A stretch of 64,000 nucleotides of DNA from Nonomuraea typhae (GTDB lineage Bacteria > Actinomycetota > Actinomycetes > Streptosporangiales > Streptosporangiaceae). A program made the translations under genes and the position numbers. Below the pieces are notes generated by a model. It ran no database searches, was not told the origin of the DNA, and saw only the letters and a list, made by a program, of their open reading frames with translations. Location of the stretch: NCBI RefSeq assembly GCF_009760925.1, contig NZ_VRLV01000001.1:1-64000 (forward strand), written 5' to 3'. Positions 33,179 through 41,353 of the stretch are shown in pieces; position 1 is the stretch's first letter; every line of letters begins with the position of its first letter.

Positions 33179-35561
33179 CCTCGACGATCTCGGCCAGCGG
33201 GAACTCGAGGTAGTCGCCCGCCTCCTCGCACCAGGCGTCCAGCGTGCTGCCCCGCAGCTCCCCGTGGCTGATCGTGGCGGTCAGCCCGTCGGTCAGCGTG
33301 ATCCCGGCCCGCACCCCGCGATCGACCACGAACCCCAGCAGCGACTGCTGGGCCGTCGGCAGCCGGGAGGCCATGCGCCCGATGACCGCCCAGGTGCGGC
33401 CGGTCCGTTCGGGCTGCCCGGCGCTGGCCACCAGCCGCCGGGCGTGCTCGATGGGGTCGGGACCCGGTTCCGGGATGAGGTGCGCCGGGTCGTCCATCTC
33501 CGACAGCTCGGCGACCTGGCCGCCGGGCAGCAGGATCAGCTTGCCGCCCGGGGGATCCTCGACCCGGGTGCGGCGGATGGCGATCTCGCCGCCGTCGGCC
33601 ACCGGCACGGGGGAGTAGCCGTGCTCGCGCAGCACGGCCAGCGTGCGCTCGGCGGGCTCGGAGCTGACCAGCACAGTGGGCGCGAGCAGCCGCAGCCCCA
33701 GCCTGGCCAGGCGGCGGTGGCCGGCGATCTCGGCCAGCAGCGCCGGGTCGCTGGCCTGCACGACGCAGCCGACCGAGATCACCGTCACCTCGCCGTGGCG
33801 CCTGGCCACGTCGCGGACCATGTACTCCAGCGGCTGCGGGATCGAGCCGACCTCGCTCAGCTCGCCCAGGAGCTCGTCGGGGTCGTAGCCGTTGTCGAGC
33901 GCGCGGCGCACGCTCTCGACGGTGAAGCGCCAGACCGAGGCGGCGCCCCGGGACTCCCGCTCGGCCACCCGGTCGAGCAGCGCGGCCAGTTCCGCCGACG
34001 GCGGCCCGGTGACCACCGCGGTGAGGTCGGGGCCGAACAACGCGCTCCTGCGCACGCTGGCCAGCGCCCGCGTGGACGCCTCGGCCAGTATCGGATCGTG
34101 CTCCACGAGCGGGACGGCGTCGTCGTTCTCGTCACCGGCGATCGCGGCCAGCCCGGCCAGCGCCCGGCCGAGGTCGGTGAGGCAGTCGCCGGCCAGCAGA
34201 CCCAGCAGCCGGGCCTCGTCGAGCACCCCGGCGGCGCACTCGGCCAGCAGCGCCTGGTCGAGCAGGGGCGCGTGCCAGTGCACGTTGCGCACGAGGCTGC
34301 CGCGCTCGGCGAAGGCGGTGCCGGCGGGCAGATGGGCCAGGCCGGTCAGGACCGCCCGGCGGACTCTGGCCACCGAGCTGCCAGACTGGTCGTCGCCGAG
34401 CACCGTGCCGTACTTGCCGTCGATCTTGCGCAGGGACGAGCGCTCCATGCGCCACCAGGCCGCCAGCAGCACGCGCAGCCGGGCCGAGCCCTCGTCCAGG
34501 CGCCAGCGGTCGAAGCGGTCGGTGGGCACCATGCCGCCCGACTGCTCGTCCCAGGCCAGCAGCCTGGCCACGGCGCAGACCTCCAGCAGCAGCCGGGTCT
34601 CGTCCTCGTCGCAGCCGGTCTCCCTGGCCACCCTGCGGACCTCGCGCACGCCCACGCCGCCCGTCTTGAGCAGCGGCAGCGGCGTCTTGGAGGTGTTGTC
34701 GAGGATGGCGGCGCAACGTTCGACCACGTGCGGGGCGGCCAGCGTCATCAGGTGGTCGACCTCGGCCGGGTCGACGGGGATGGTGGCCACCTCGGGCGGG
34801 TGCGGGGTGAAGGGCGGCTGGTAGCCGGGCCCGCGCAGGCACAGCGCCACTTCGCGGGGCATCTCGGCGCTGTCCCAGCGCGGCCGGTAGAGCAGCCCGT
34901 GGTCGGCGGCCCACTTCTCCGGCGTGCCGGGCAGCACGAAGCGGCCGCCCTCGACGGTGCGGACCGGGCCGTCCCAGGCGAAGGCGTCGAGGAGCGCGCG
35001 GGTGCCCTCGGGGGCGTTGCGCAGCATCCTGTCCATGCGGGCGGGGTCGGCCAGGACCTCGGCGACCCGCAGGATCGTGCGCCGCTTGTTGCCGTGGGAG
35101 GGCACGCCCAGGGTGCGGGCCATGGCGCGCAGCGCGTCGTTGCTGATCGTCCAGGAGTTCAGGTAGTGCTCGAGCGGCTCACCCAGGCCGAGCGGGGCGG
35201 CCCACCAGCGCGAGACCGCCTCCGACAGGTGGATCACGCCGTCGTCGCCCGGCCAGGCCAGCGCGTGGTCGTAGAGGCAGTCGAGATGGGGCGCGATCTC
35301 CTGCTCCGCCACCCCGAGGAAGGCGCTCACCTTGGCGGGGGCGGGCGCGCGGATCACCAGGCACGCCTGGGCGAGTTCGAGGCAGGGCAGCGGGAGGCCG
35401 CGCATGGCGGCCATGACCGCGAAGCCGTTGCCGAGCCGCTGGGCCAGCACGTCGAGGCGCCGCGGCCAGGGAGGGGCTATGGCGTCGGGCCGGTTGACCA
35501 GAACGCGGCCGAGCCTGTCTTCGTCAAGTGTTCGCAGCCAGCCGAGCAGGTGATCGTCCAT
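33159..35561 (-). CDS. Helicase-associated (XPB/Ssl2-like) domain protein
   Basis: This 800-residue protein opens MDDHLLGWLRTLDEDRLGRV and later contains the helicase-C-associated module characteristic of actinobacterial XPB-neighbour proteins: DLTAVVTGPPSAELAALLDR, RGAASVWRFTVESVRRALDN, GYDPDELLGELSEVGSIPQP, LEYMVRDVARRHGEV and LRLLAPTVLVSSEP. No Walker A or DEAH box is present, so it is not itself a helicase. It may partner a XPB-type helicase elsewhere. The middle 300 residues are winged-helix-like repeats. It is monocistronic. Confidence 0.85.
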   Translation of the reverse strand: MDDHLLGWLRTLDEDRLGRVLVNRPDAIAPPWPRRLDVLAQRLGNGFAVMAAMRGLPLPCLELAQACLVIRAPAPAKVSAFLGVAEQEIAPHLDCLYDHALAWPGDDGVIHLSEAVSRWWAAPLGLGEPLEHYLNSWTISNDALRAMARTLGVPSHGNKRRTILRVAEVLADPARMDRMLRNAPEGTRALLDAFAWDGPVRTVEGGRFVLPGTPEKWAADHGLLYRPRWDSAEMPREVALCLRGPGYQPPFTPHPPEVATIPVDPAEVDHLMTLAAPHVVERCAAILDNTSKTPLPLLKTGGVGVREVRRVARETGCDEDETRLLLEVCAVARLLAWDEQSGGMVPTDRFDRWRLDEGSARLRVLLAAWWRMERSSLRKIDGKYGTVLGDDQSGSSVARVRRAVLTGLAHLPAGTAFAERGSLVRNVHWHAPLLDQALLAECAAGVLDEARLLGLLAGDCLTDLGRALAGLAAIAGDENDDAVPLVEHDPILAEASTRALASVRRSALFGPDLTAVVTGPPSAELAALLDRVAERESRGAASVWRFTVESVRRALDNGYDPDELLGELSEVGSIPQPLEYMVRDVARRHGEVTVISVGCVVQASDPALLAEIAGHRRLARLGLRLLAPTVLVSSEPAERTLAVLREHGYSPVPVADGGEIAIRRTRVEDPPGGKLILLPGGQVAELSEMDDPAHLIPEPGPDPIEHARRLVASAGQPERTGRTWAVIGRMASRLPTAQQSLLGFVVDRGVRAGITLTDGLTATISHGELRGSTLDAWCEEAGDYLEFPLAEIVEVRATTF

Positions 35562-35649
35562 CTGTCAGCACTCTCATGGGGGTCGCGCGGGACTCGCCGT
35601 GAGCCATGACCATCCACGGTAGTGCAGCGGAACCCAGTCAAGAGGGCTG

Positions 35650-36153
35650 TCAGGACAGGACGGCCCAGACGATCTTCCCGTGGGGGGCCAGCGCGGACCA
35701 TCCCCAGCGCATGCTGAGCGAGTCGACGATGTGCAGCCCCAGCCCGCCGGCGTCCAGGGGGCCCGGGTAGCGCAGGACCGGGACCGAGGTGCCCGGGTCG
35801 GTGAAGGCGCAGGTGACGAGGGGGCCGCGCCGTACCAGGGACATGTGGACGGGGCGCTGGCGGTGGGGCTCGTTGAGGCGCAGGCCGTGGCGCAGGGCGT
35901 TGGTCGCCAGTTCGGAGACGACGAGTTCGAGGTTCTCGCTCAGCTCGGCCAGGCCCCATCCGGACAGCGTGCCGGAGGTGAAGATGCGGGCGGAGTGCAC
36001 GGAGAGCGCGGCGGGCGGCAGGACGAAGGTGGCGCTCGCGTGGGGACCGGACACCAGGAGATCTCGCGCCGCCTCGGGCCACCAGCCGACCGGGGGCCAC
36101 CAGTCGAACGTGGTCCATTGGCCGTGCGCCAAGGTGGATTGCACGTTGATCAT
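35650..36153 (-). CDS. RsbW-like HATPase anti-sigma/serine kinase domain protein
   Basis: This 167-residue protein carries the HATPase_c_2 fold: ARIFTSGTLSGWGLAELSEN, LELVVSELATNALRHG (N-box, Mg-binding Asn), VTCAFTDPG and GGLGLHIVDSLSMRWG (G-box). It is divergent from the XRE regulator/DUF397 pair, a recurrent actinobacterial trio linked to development. It may phosphorylate an anti-anti-sigma factor or simply bind ATP. The N-terminal Trp-rich segment (WTTFDWWPPVGWWPEA) is unusual for the family. Confidence 0.88.
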   Translation of the reverse strand: MINVQSTLAHGQWTTFDWWPPVGWWPEAARDLLVSGPHASATFVLPPAALSVHSARIFTSGTLSGWGLAELSENLELVVSELATNALRHGLRLNEPHRQRPVHMSLVRRGPLVTCAFTDPGTSVPVLRYPGPLDAGGLGLHIVDSLSMRWGWSALAPHGKIVWAVLS

Positions 36154-36221
36154 TGTGCGGCAAACTCTCGTGCAGGTGCAAGAGCGAATGCACGTGCAGA
36201 AGCACGCGCGGAGCGCTACCG

Positions 36222-36240
36222 TTGGCCATCAAATGGTCAA
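36222..36240. promoter_or_regulatory. Inverted repeat between ATPase and XRE genes
   Basis: TTGGCCAT-CAA-ATGGTCAA has 8-base arms with one mismatch. It lies in the divergent promoter region, about 70 bases from the ATPase start and 92 from the XRE start. It could be an XRE operator. Confidence 0.4.
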
Positions 36241-36331
36241 TCGGCGGGAAAGGGGATCTTGTCCGCGGCCCATGATCTTTCGGCCGTGAAGTGACAGACT
36301 GTGTGACAAGGAATCGACCAAGGAGCAGCAC

Positions 36332-37198
36332 GTGTCCATCGATCCGCCGGGTTCCGCATCGACTGTTCGGCGCATCATGCTCGGGGCGAGCCTGAGGCGC
36401 CTGCGCGAGAACAGCGGTCTCGACCGCGGCCAGGCCGGTTTCCACATCCGGGCTTCGGAATCGAAGATCAGCCGGATGGAGCTGGGCCGCGTCGGCTTCA
36501 AGACACGTGACGTAGAAGACCTGCTCACGCTGTACGGCGTCAGCGACGACGCCGAGCGGCGAGCGCTGCTGGAAATGGTCCGCGAGGCCAACACCCCCGG
36601 CTGGTGGCACAAGTACTCATCCGTGCTGCCGGGCTGGTTCACCACGTATGTGGGACTGGAGGAGGCGGCGAGCGTGATCCGCACCTACGAGGTGCAGCAC
36701 GTGCCCGGCCTGCTGCAGACGGCCAACTACGCGCGATCCGTGTACCGGCTCGGCAACCCCGATGCAACCCCGGAGCAGATAGAAAGCCGCGTGCATCTGC
36801 GCTTGCAACGGCAAGAGCGCTTCACCCAGAAGGACGGCCCGAGGCTCTGGGCGGTCATCGACGAAGCGACGCTCATGCGGACCATCGGGGGGAGAGAGAT
36901 CATGGCCGAGCAACTGCAGCACCTGCTGGAGGTCGCCGCCCTCCCCAACATCACGATTCAGGTGATGCCCTTCAGGTACGGCATGCACGCCGCTGAAGGA
37001 GGCGCATTCAGCATCTTGCGGTTTCCCGAGTCCGATTTGTCGGACGTCGTATACGTCGAACAGCTCTGGGGTGCCCTGTACCTCGACAAGCGTGAGGACG
37101 TCGACCCGTACCTCACCGCGATGGAGCAGTTGTGCGTGGAGAGCACCACGCCAGGGGGCACCGTGGAGCTCATCGGCGGTCATCTCAGAAAGATCTAA
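36332..37198 (+). CDS. XRE helix-turn-helix regulator with DUF5753 domain
   Basis: This 288-residue protein starts at GTG 36332 after AAGGAG. The HTH spans about 13-70 (LGASLRRLRENSGLDRGQAG, IRASESKISRMELGRVGF, VEDLLTLYGVSDDAERRAL). The DUF5753 sensor region contains WWHKYSSVLPGWFTTYVGLE, VQHVPGLLQTANYARSVYR and ITIQVMPFRYGMHAAEGGAF. It is followed directly by its DUF397 partner with no gap, the standard BldB/WhiJ-like two-gene unit, in which the DUF397 protein modulates the regulator. Confidence 0.93.
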   Translation: MSIDPPGSASTVRRIMLGASLRRLRENSGLDRGQAGFHIRASESKISRMELGRVGFKTRDVEDLLTLYGVSDDAERRALLEMVREANTPGWWHKYSSVLPGWFTTYVGLEEAASVIRTYEVQHVPGLLQTANYARSVYRLGNPDATPEQIESRVHLRLQRQERFTQKDGPRLWAVIDEATLMRTIGGREIMAEQLQHLLEVAALPNITIQVMPFRYGMHAAEGGAFSILRFPESDLSDVVYVEQLWGALYLDKREDVDPYLTAMEQLCVESTTPGGTVELIGGHLRKI

Positions 37199-37435
37199 AT
37201 GAAGCACACGTATAACGGCATGCCCGCGGCCGACCTCAAGCAGGTGGCCTGGCGCAAGAGCCGCTACAGCAACTCGCAGGGCAACTGCGTGGAGCTCGCC
37301 GAGCTCCCCGACGGGGCGATCGCGGTCCGCAACTCGCGATTCCCCGACGGGCCGGCCCTGATCTACACCCGCGAGGAGATCCGGGCGCTCATGCTCGGGG
37401 TGAAGGACGGAGAGTTCGACGGCCTGCTGGTGTAA
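37199..37435 (+). CDS. DUF397 protein, partner of the XRE regulator
   Basis: This 78-residue protein begins immediately after the regulator's stop. The domain signature is clear: LKQVAWRKSRYSNSQGNCVE, LAELPDGAIAVRNSRFPDGP and LIYTREEIRALMLGVKDGEFD. DUF397 proteins act with the adjacent DUF5753-type regulator in actinobacterial development and antibiotic control. A strong GC hairpin follows the stop codon. Confidence 0.95.
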   Translation: MKHTYNGMPAADLKQVAWRKSRYSNSQGNCVELAELPDGAIAVRNSRFPDGPALIYTREEIRALMLGVKDGEFDGLLV

Positions 37436-37453
37436 CGCCGTTTTTACCGGGAA

Positions 37454-37474
37454 CGCCGCCGCGTAACGGCGGCG
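37454..37474 (+). terminator. Terminator-like hairpin after the DUF397 gene
   Basis: CGCCGCCG-CGTAA-CGGCGGCG is a perfect 8-base stem with a 5-base loop, starting 19 bases after the DUF397 stop. It has no following T-tract, as is common in actinomycetes, so the terminator call rests on position and stem strength. Confidence 0.5.
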
Positions 37475-37522
37475 CTGCGGGGGCGTAATGGGCCGAATCC
37501 CGCGCTCTGTGAGGATCGGCCC

Positions 37523-37789
37523 ATGCTCGACCAGCTGACTCTCTACCCGATCGCCGACGACGTGCTCCTGGCACCCGGCGGCAAGGTCGTCGTCCGCACG
37601 TACGGCGTGGCGCCGGCGGACGGCGCCGTCTCCTACCGCACCTGGATCACCGGCATCCGTGACCAGCCGCGGTACTGGCACTGGGGGCATTACCAGGATG
37701 CCGAGTCCGGTCATCGGCGTGTCCTGGAATGGCTGACCGGCCGTGGTCCGCAACCTGATACCCTGCAAGCCAAGCAAACGCTTGGCTAA
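37523..37789 (+). CDS. Hypothetical small protein
   Basis: This 88-residue protein reads MLDQLTLYPIADDVLLAPGG, then VVRTYGVAPADGAVSYRTWI, RYWHWGHYQDAESGHRRVLE and WLTGRGPQPDTLQ. Charged and aromatic residues are well mixed and the third-position G/C bias fits a real gene. No domain is recognised; it may be a cytosolic single-domain protein. Its 3' end overlaps the first CAAGCGCTTG-type operator (37773-37787) that precedes the next gene. Confidence 0.6.
   Translation: MLDQLTLYPIADDVLLAPGGKVVVRTYGVAPADGAVSYRTWITGIRDQPRYWHWGHYQDAESGHRRVLEWLTGRGPQPDTLQAKQTLG
37773..37787. promoter_or_regulatory. CAAGCGCTTG-type operator, copy 1
   Basis: AGCAAACGCTTGGCT differs at two positions from the copy at 41274. 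It lies 17 bases before the GTG at 37805. A wider perfect inverted repeat, AGCCAAGC-AAAC-GCTTGGCT (37768-37787), surrounds it. Confidence 0.65.
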
Positions 37790-37804
37790 TAGGTGAGGTG
37801 GCGC

Positions 37805-38581
37805 GTGCGGCGAGGCATCTACCTGCTCGAAGAGGTCGACTTCCGGCCCATGAACTCCCGCAGGCCGACGGAGTACCTCGCCTGGCTGACCCGGTACAAG
37901 CGCGAGGACGAGAGCAGGCGGCAGCCTGCCCTGACGGAGGGCATGTCGATCAGGTCCCGGGAGATCGACCTGGTCGGCGCCTTCTACGCCGTGGGCATCA
38001 CCGGCCACCCGCAGTTCAAGGCGGTCACGCTCTGGGACTGCCACGGCGGCTGGGACGGCGGCTGGCGGCAGATGATGGAGATCTACCAGGGCGTCGACGA
38101 CCGGCTGTTCCTCTCCGACATCGACGACCTGCGCTTCTCCGCCTTCTCCCGCCCGCTCGGCGCCGTGGCCGGCTCGCCCGCGCTGGCCGGGCTGGTGGCC
38201 GAGGGGTACGCCGCCGAGTTCTACCTGTTCGAGAGCGCCCGGGTCCGGCCCGGCGCCGCCCTGGACTACCTGGAGGCGGTGCGGACCGAGCGCGCCCCGA
38301 TCCTGGCCGAGCACGGGCACCGGCTGGTCGGCCTGTACGAGGTGCTGTTCTGCGACACCGAGGCGGTCACCGTCTGGGGCATGTCGCTGGACTCCCATCT
38401 GGCCGTCCAGCGTGCGCACGACGCCGCGCTCGGCCTGGACGACGAGGTCCCGGCCGACGACCGGCTGCCCGCCTGGCGCGAGCGGGCCCGCGCCTTCCTC
38501 GACGGCCCGTGGCGGGAAACCGTTCTGGCGCCGTTCCCGGGTAGCAAGCTGGCACTCGACGGGGGCGTCACGGGGACGTAG
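37805..38581 (+). CDS. NIPSNAP/dimeric-barrel-like protein of the CAAGCGCTTG regulon
   Basis: This 258-residue protein is taken from GTG 37805, seven bases after AGGTGAGG. An in-frame GTG at 37793 has no ribosome site. Two similar halves are visible: YLLEEVDFRPMNSRRPTEYL with FKAVTLWDCHGGWDGGWRQM, and FYLFESARVRPGAALDYLEA with GLYEVLFCDTEAVTVWGMSL. The pattern resembles tandem ferredoxin-like (dimeric alpha-beta barrel) domains such as NIPSNAP, which often serve as monooxygenases or lyases in catabolism. The family call is tentative. An operator shared with genes at 41 kb and 53 kb precedes it. Confidence 0.65.
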   Translation: MRRGIYLLEEVDFRPMNSRRPTEYLAWLTRYKREDESRRQPALTEGMSIRSREIDLVGAFYAVGITGHPQFKAVTLWDCHGGWDGGWRQMMEIYQGVDDRLFLSDIDDLRFSAFSRPLGAVAGSPALAGLVAEGYAAEFYLFESARVRPGAALDYLEAVRTERAPILAEHGHRLVGLYEVLFCDTEAVTVWGMSLDSHLAVQRAHDAALGLDDEVPADDRLPAWRERARAFLDGPWRETVLAPFPGSKLALDGGVTGT

Positions 38582-38603
38582 CGTCGGGCTGCGGAGGTTG
38601 CCC

Positions 38604-39479
38604 ATGACGGACCCGTACCTCTTCGACGGCCAGAGTCCCGACGATCACGTGGCCGCGTGCCCGGAGTGCACGGCCGCGATCGCCCTGCTGGACCGGCCGG
38701 ACCCGGCGCTCGCCCCTCCCGCCAGGCTGCGCGAGACCATGCTGTCCCTGGCCCGCCGGCGCAGGGAGCCGGCCCCGCCCGAGGTGATGGCGGTGGCGGT
38801 GCCGTACGCGACGCAGGTGGCGCTCATGGACGAGCTGCTCACCGAGCTGAGCACGCCGCAGTGGGACGCGCCGGTGGTCAAGCACGGCACCGTGCGCGCG
38901 ATGGTCGAGCACCTGGCCGCCAACGACGCGCGGGTGGCGCAGTTCATGGGGGTGCGGGCGCGGGAGGCGCCCGTGCACCGGCGCTGGCGCGATCAGGCGG
39001 GCGAGCTGCTCGAACGGGTCTCCGGCGGCGCGCACGCGCTGCTCGGCGTGGACATGGCGCTGGCGGGCACCGGCCCGGCGCGCGGCTCGCTGCGCCAGGC
39101 GATGGTGCAGCGGACCTTCGAGACCTGGACGCACGCCGACGACATCAGGGCCGCGCTCGGCCGCCCGCGCGGGGATCCGCCCGCGGACGCGCACGTCAGG
39201 CAGATCGTGGAGTTCGGGCTGGCCATGCTGCCCCGGGCGATGAAGGGGCCGCGCCGGCACGTCTCGGCCACGTTCGTGCTGACCGGGCCGGGCGGCGGAA
39301 GCTGGACGGTGCCGCTGGCCGAGCCCTCGGAACGGGTCGCGGTGTTGCTGTCGGCCGAGGCCGTCGGCTTCTGCCGCTTGGTGGCCGGGCGGGCGCCCGA
39401 GTTCGCCTACGCGGCCGAGGGCGATCCGGGACTGGCCCGCGACCTGGTCGCCGCCGCGGCCACTCTGGGGTGCGACTGA
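38604..39479 (+). CDS. Anti-sigma zinc finger fused to mycothiol-dependent isomerase-like domain
   Basis: This 291-residue protein starts at ATG 38604. Residues 10-25 read DDHVAACPECTAA, the HxxxCxxC zinc-binding anti-sigma (ZAS) motif. The remainder is a DinB/maleylpyruvate-isomerase fold: VAVPYATQVALMDELLTELS, GTVRAMVEHLAANDARVAQF, MVQRTFETWTHADDIRAALG and a C-terminal sterol-carrier-like region. Such fusions pair with ECF sigma factors. Here the sigma gene follows it, overlapping by one base (TGATG), rather than preceding it. Confidence 0.8.
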   Translation: MTDPYLFDGQSPDDHVAACPECTAAIALLDRPDPALAPPARLRETMLSLARRRREPAPPEVMAVAVPYATQVALMDELLTELSTPQWDAPVVKHGTVRAMVEHLAANDARVAQFMGVRAREAPVHRRWRDQAGELLERVSGGAHALLGVDMALAGTGPARGSLRQAMVQRTFETWTHADDIRAALGRPRGDPPADAHVRQIVEFGLAMLPRAMKGPRRHVSATFVLTGPGGGSWTVPLAEPSERVAVLLSAEAVGFCRLVAGRAPEFAYAAEGDPGLARDLVAAAATLGCD

Positions 39480-39745
39480 TGATCTCGGACGAGGACGTGC
39501 GGGCGCGTCTCATCAGCGGCGATCCGCACGCGCTGGAGAGCGCCTACGACGCCTACGCCCCCTATGTGTACGGCGTCGCCGTCAAGGTCACCGGCTCCGC
39601 GGCGGCCGCGGAGGAGGTGACCCAGGAGGTGTTCGTCGCCCTGTGGGAGCGGCCGGGCGCCTTCGACCCGCGGACCGGCTCACTGCGCGCCTGGCTGGTG
39701 ACCAGGAGCCTGCACGTCTCGGCCACCCGCAGCAGGGTCAGCTGA
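39479..39745 (+). CDS. ECF sigma factor lacking region 4
   Basis: This 88-residue protein contains sigma region 2 only: DPHALESAYDAYAPYVYGVA, AEEVTQEVFVALWERPGAFD and PRTGSLRAWLVTRSLHVSAT, then stops at SRVS. A normal ECF factor continues about 80 more residues to the -35-binding region 4. The ATG overlaps the anti-sigma stop. The stop overlaps the convergent phosphatase gene by 8 bases, so the missing part is not merely out of frame downstream. It may be a functional sigma-2-only protein or a truncated relic. Confidence 0.75.
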   Translation: MISDEDVRARLISGDPHALESAYDAYAPYVYGVAVKVTGSAAAAEEVTQEVFVALWERPGAFDPRTGSLRAWLVTRSLHVSATRSRVS

Positions 39746-40349
39746 GCACCGGCGCGTTCCAGCTGAGGACGACCGGCTCGGCGTGCTCGAAGCCGAGCCT
39801 GGAGTAGGTGCCGGTGTCCAGGCGGAACAGGCGGCCGTCCGCGGGCGGCAGCCCCAGCCAGCGGGCGGTCAGCACGCGCAGGAAGTGGCCGTGCGCCACC
39901 AGGGCCACCTCGCCCTGCGCCGCCCTGGCCCGGGCGATCACCCGGTCGGCGCGGGCGCCGACCTCGGCGGCGCTCTCGCCGGGATGGGCGGCGTCGCCGG
40001 GGATCACGCCGTCACGCCAGAGGTACCAGCCGGGCCGGGTCTCGCGGATCGTGGCCGTGGTGATGCCCTCGTAGCCGCCGTAGTCCCATTCCCACAGGTC
40101 CGGGTCCACCTCGTAGTCGGTCAGGCCGGCCAGTTCCGCGGTGCGCCTGGCGCGCTGCGCGGGGCTCACCAGCACCAGGTCGAACGTCTTCCCCTTCACC
40201 AGCGGCGCCAGGGCGGCGGCCTGGCTCTCGCCGTAAGAGGTCAGCGGCAGATCGGTGCGGCCGGTGTGCCTGCCGTTCTTGCTCCACTCGGTCTCGCCAT
40301 GCCTGAGCAGCAGAAGTTCCCTCATGAAACCATCAAACCAGGTGGCCAT
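39738..40349 (-). CDS. Histidine phosphatase (phosphoglycerate-mutase superfamily)
   Basis: This 203-residue protein has the intact catalytic motif LLLRHGETEWS, then GRHTGRTDLPLTSYGESQAA, LVSPAQRARRTAELAG, LWEWDYGGYEGIT and the second catalytic His in LVAHGHFLRVLTARWLGL. The upstream ATG at 40349 is chosen because GGGGAAG precedes it; the ATG at 40325 (MRELLL) lacks a ribosome site. This looks like a fully active phosphatase, unlike the variant at 7423. Metabolic role unknown. Confidence 0.9.
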   Translation of the reverse strand: MATWFDGFMRELLLLRHGETEWSKNGRHTGRTDLPLTSYGESQAAALAPLVKGKTFDLVLVSPAQRARRTAELAGLTDYEVDPDLWEWDYGGYEGITTATIRETRPGWYLWRDGVIPGDAAHPGESAAEVGARADRVIARARAAQGEVALVAHGHFLRVLTARWLGLPPADGRLFRLDTGTYSRLGFEHAEPVVLSWNAPVLS

Positions 40350-40368
40350 CGCGGCACTTCCCCGCAGG

Positions 40369-41262
40369 TCAGGCCAGCTCTTCCACGATCGGGGCGAACG
40401 CGTCGAGGTCCCGGTCGTGGTGGAGGACGAAGTAGGTCAGGCCATGTTCGGCCCGCCAGTGACGGAGTTTGTCGGAAATATCGTGACGGGTGCCGTGGAG
40501 GACCTGGGGGGTGGCGGCCAGGCCCGAGGTGTCGGCGTGGCTCCAGGCCGCCGCCTTGGCCTCGCCCAGTTCCAGGATGCTGGTGCCCAGCTCGATCGGC
40601 CCCGGGGCGGCGTCCTCGACCAGGGCGATCTTGGCGAGGAAGGCGTCCAGGCCGCCGTCGGCGGGGTCGGGTCCCGAGCCGTCCGGCAGCACCCGGGTCG
40701 TCAGGTTGACCGAGGCCGCCTCCCGCGCGGCCAGGCGCAGCAGCCGGGGGCCGCCGCCGGCCAGCAGCAACGGCGGACGCGGGCGCTGCACCGGCTTCGG
40801 ATAGAGATCCAGGCCCTCCACCCGGTAGTGGGCGCCGTGATGGGTGAACGACCCCTCGCCCCACAGCCCCTTGAGCACGGCCAGCGCCTCGGCCAGCCGT
40901 TCCAGCCGTACGCCCGGCGGGTCCAGGGGCAGTCCCGCCGCCGCGTAGTCGCCGGCCATCCAGCCGGTGCCGATGCCGGGCTCGGCCCGGCCGTCGGACA
41001 GCACGTCCAGCGTGGCCAGCTCCTTGGCCAGGGCCGCCGGGTGCCGGAAGTCGTTGGCCAGCACCATCGTGCCCAGGCGCAGCCGCGTGGTGGCCGCGGC
41101 GGCCGCCGCGAGGGCGGGGATCGGGGCCAGGCGCTCGCCGACGAGGTGGTCGGGGACGAGCATCACGTCGAACCCGGTGCCCTCCAGCCGCCTGGCCTGT
41201 TCCGCCCACGCCTTGGCCGAGTCCGCCTGCCGTACCACCGCGCCGAACCGGAAGGGCCGCAT
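40369..41262 (-). CDS. LLM-class F420-dependent oxidoreductase
   Basis: This 297-residue TIM-barrel protein of the luciferase-like monooxygenase superfamily begins MRPFRFGAVVRQADSAKAWA. It shows FDVMLVPDHLVGERLAPIPA, LRLGTMVLANDFRHPAALAK, ELATLDVLSDGRAEPGIGTG, LPLDPPGVRLERLAEALAVL and RPPLLLAGGGPRLLRLAARE. The family uses coenzyme F420 in actinomycetes. ATG 41262 is preferred to a TTG at 41274, which would overlap the operator. It is divergent from the phytanoyl-CoA-dioxygenase run, with two operator copies between. Confidence 0.9.
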   Translation of the reverse strand: MRPFRFGAVVRQADSAKAWAEQARRLEGTGFDVMLVPDHLVGERLAPIPALAAAAAATTRLRLGTMVLANDFRHPAALAKELATLDVLSDGRAEPGIGTGWMAGDYAAAGLPLDPPGVRLERLAEALAVLKGLWGEGSFTHHGAHYRVEGLDLYPKPVQRPRPPLLLAGGGPRLLRLAAREAASVNLTTRVLPDGSGPDPADGGLDAFLAKIALVEDAAPGPIELGTSILELGEAKAAAWSHADTSGLAATPQVLHGTRHDISDKLRHWRAEHGLTYFVLHHDRDLDAFAPIVEELA

Positions 41263-41273
41263 GCGGACATCCA

Positions 41274-41338
41274 ACCAAGCGCTTGGCTATCCGGCAAGGG
41301 CTCCTTCCCGTTCGCGCTGGACTTACCAAGCGCTTGCT
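41274..41338. promoter_or_regulatory. CAAGCGCTTG-type operators, copies 2 and 3
   Basis: ACCAAGCGCTTGGCT (41274-41288) lies 12 bases before the F420 oxidoreductase ATG. ACCAAGCGCTTGCT (41325-41338) lies 16 bases before the dioxygenase ATG at 41354. Both contain the perfect palindrome CAAGCGCTTG. Copy 3 fits AnCAAGnnCTTGnT, the consensus known for KstR2-type TetR regulators. Confidence 0.8.
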
Positions 41339-41353
41339 ACCAACATCGGGGTC

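Noticed and set aside
33264..35609. 781-codon plus-strand ORF opposite the helicase-associated gene
   Set aside because: Antisense shadow with no domain pattern; the reverse-strand 800-residue protein has family motifs.
36174..36216. Repeated GTGCAG/GCAC words ahead of the XRE gene
   Set aside because: Short, irregular and compatible with chance; no consistent spacing or symmetry.
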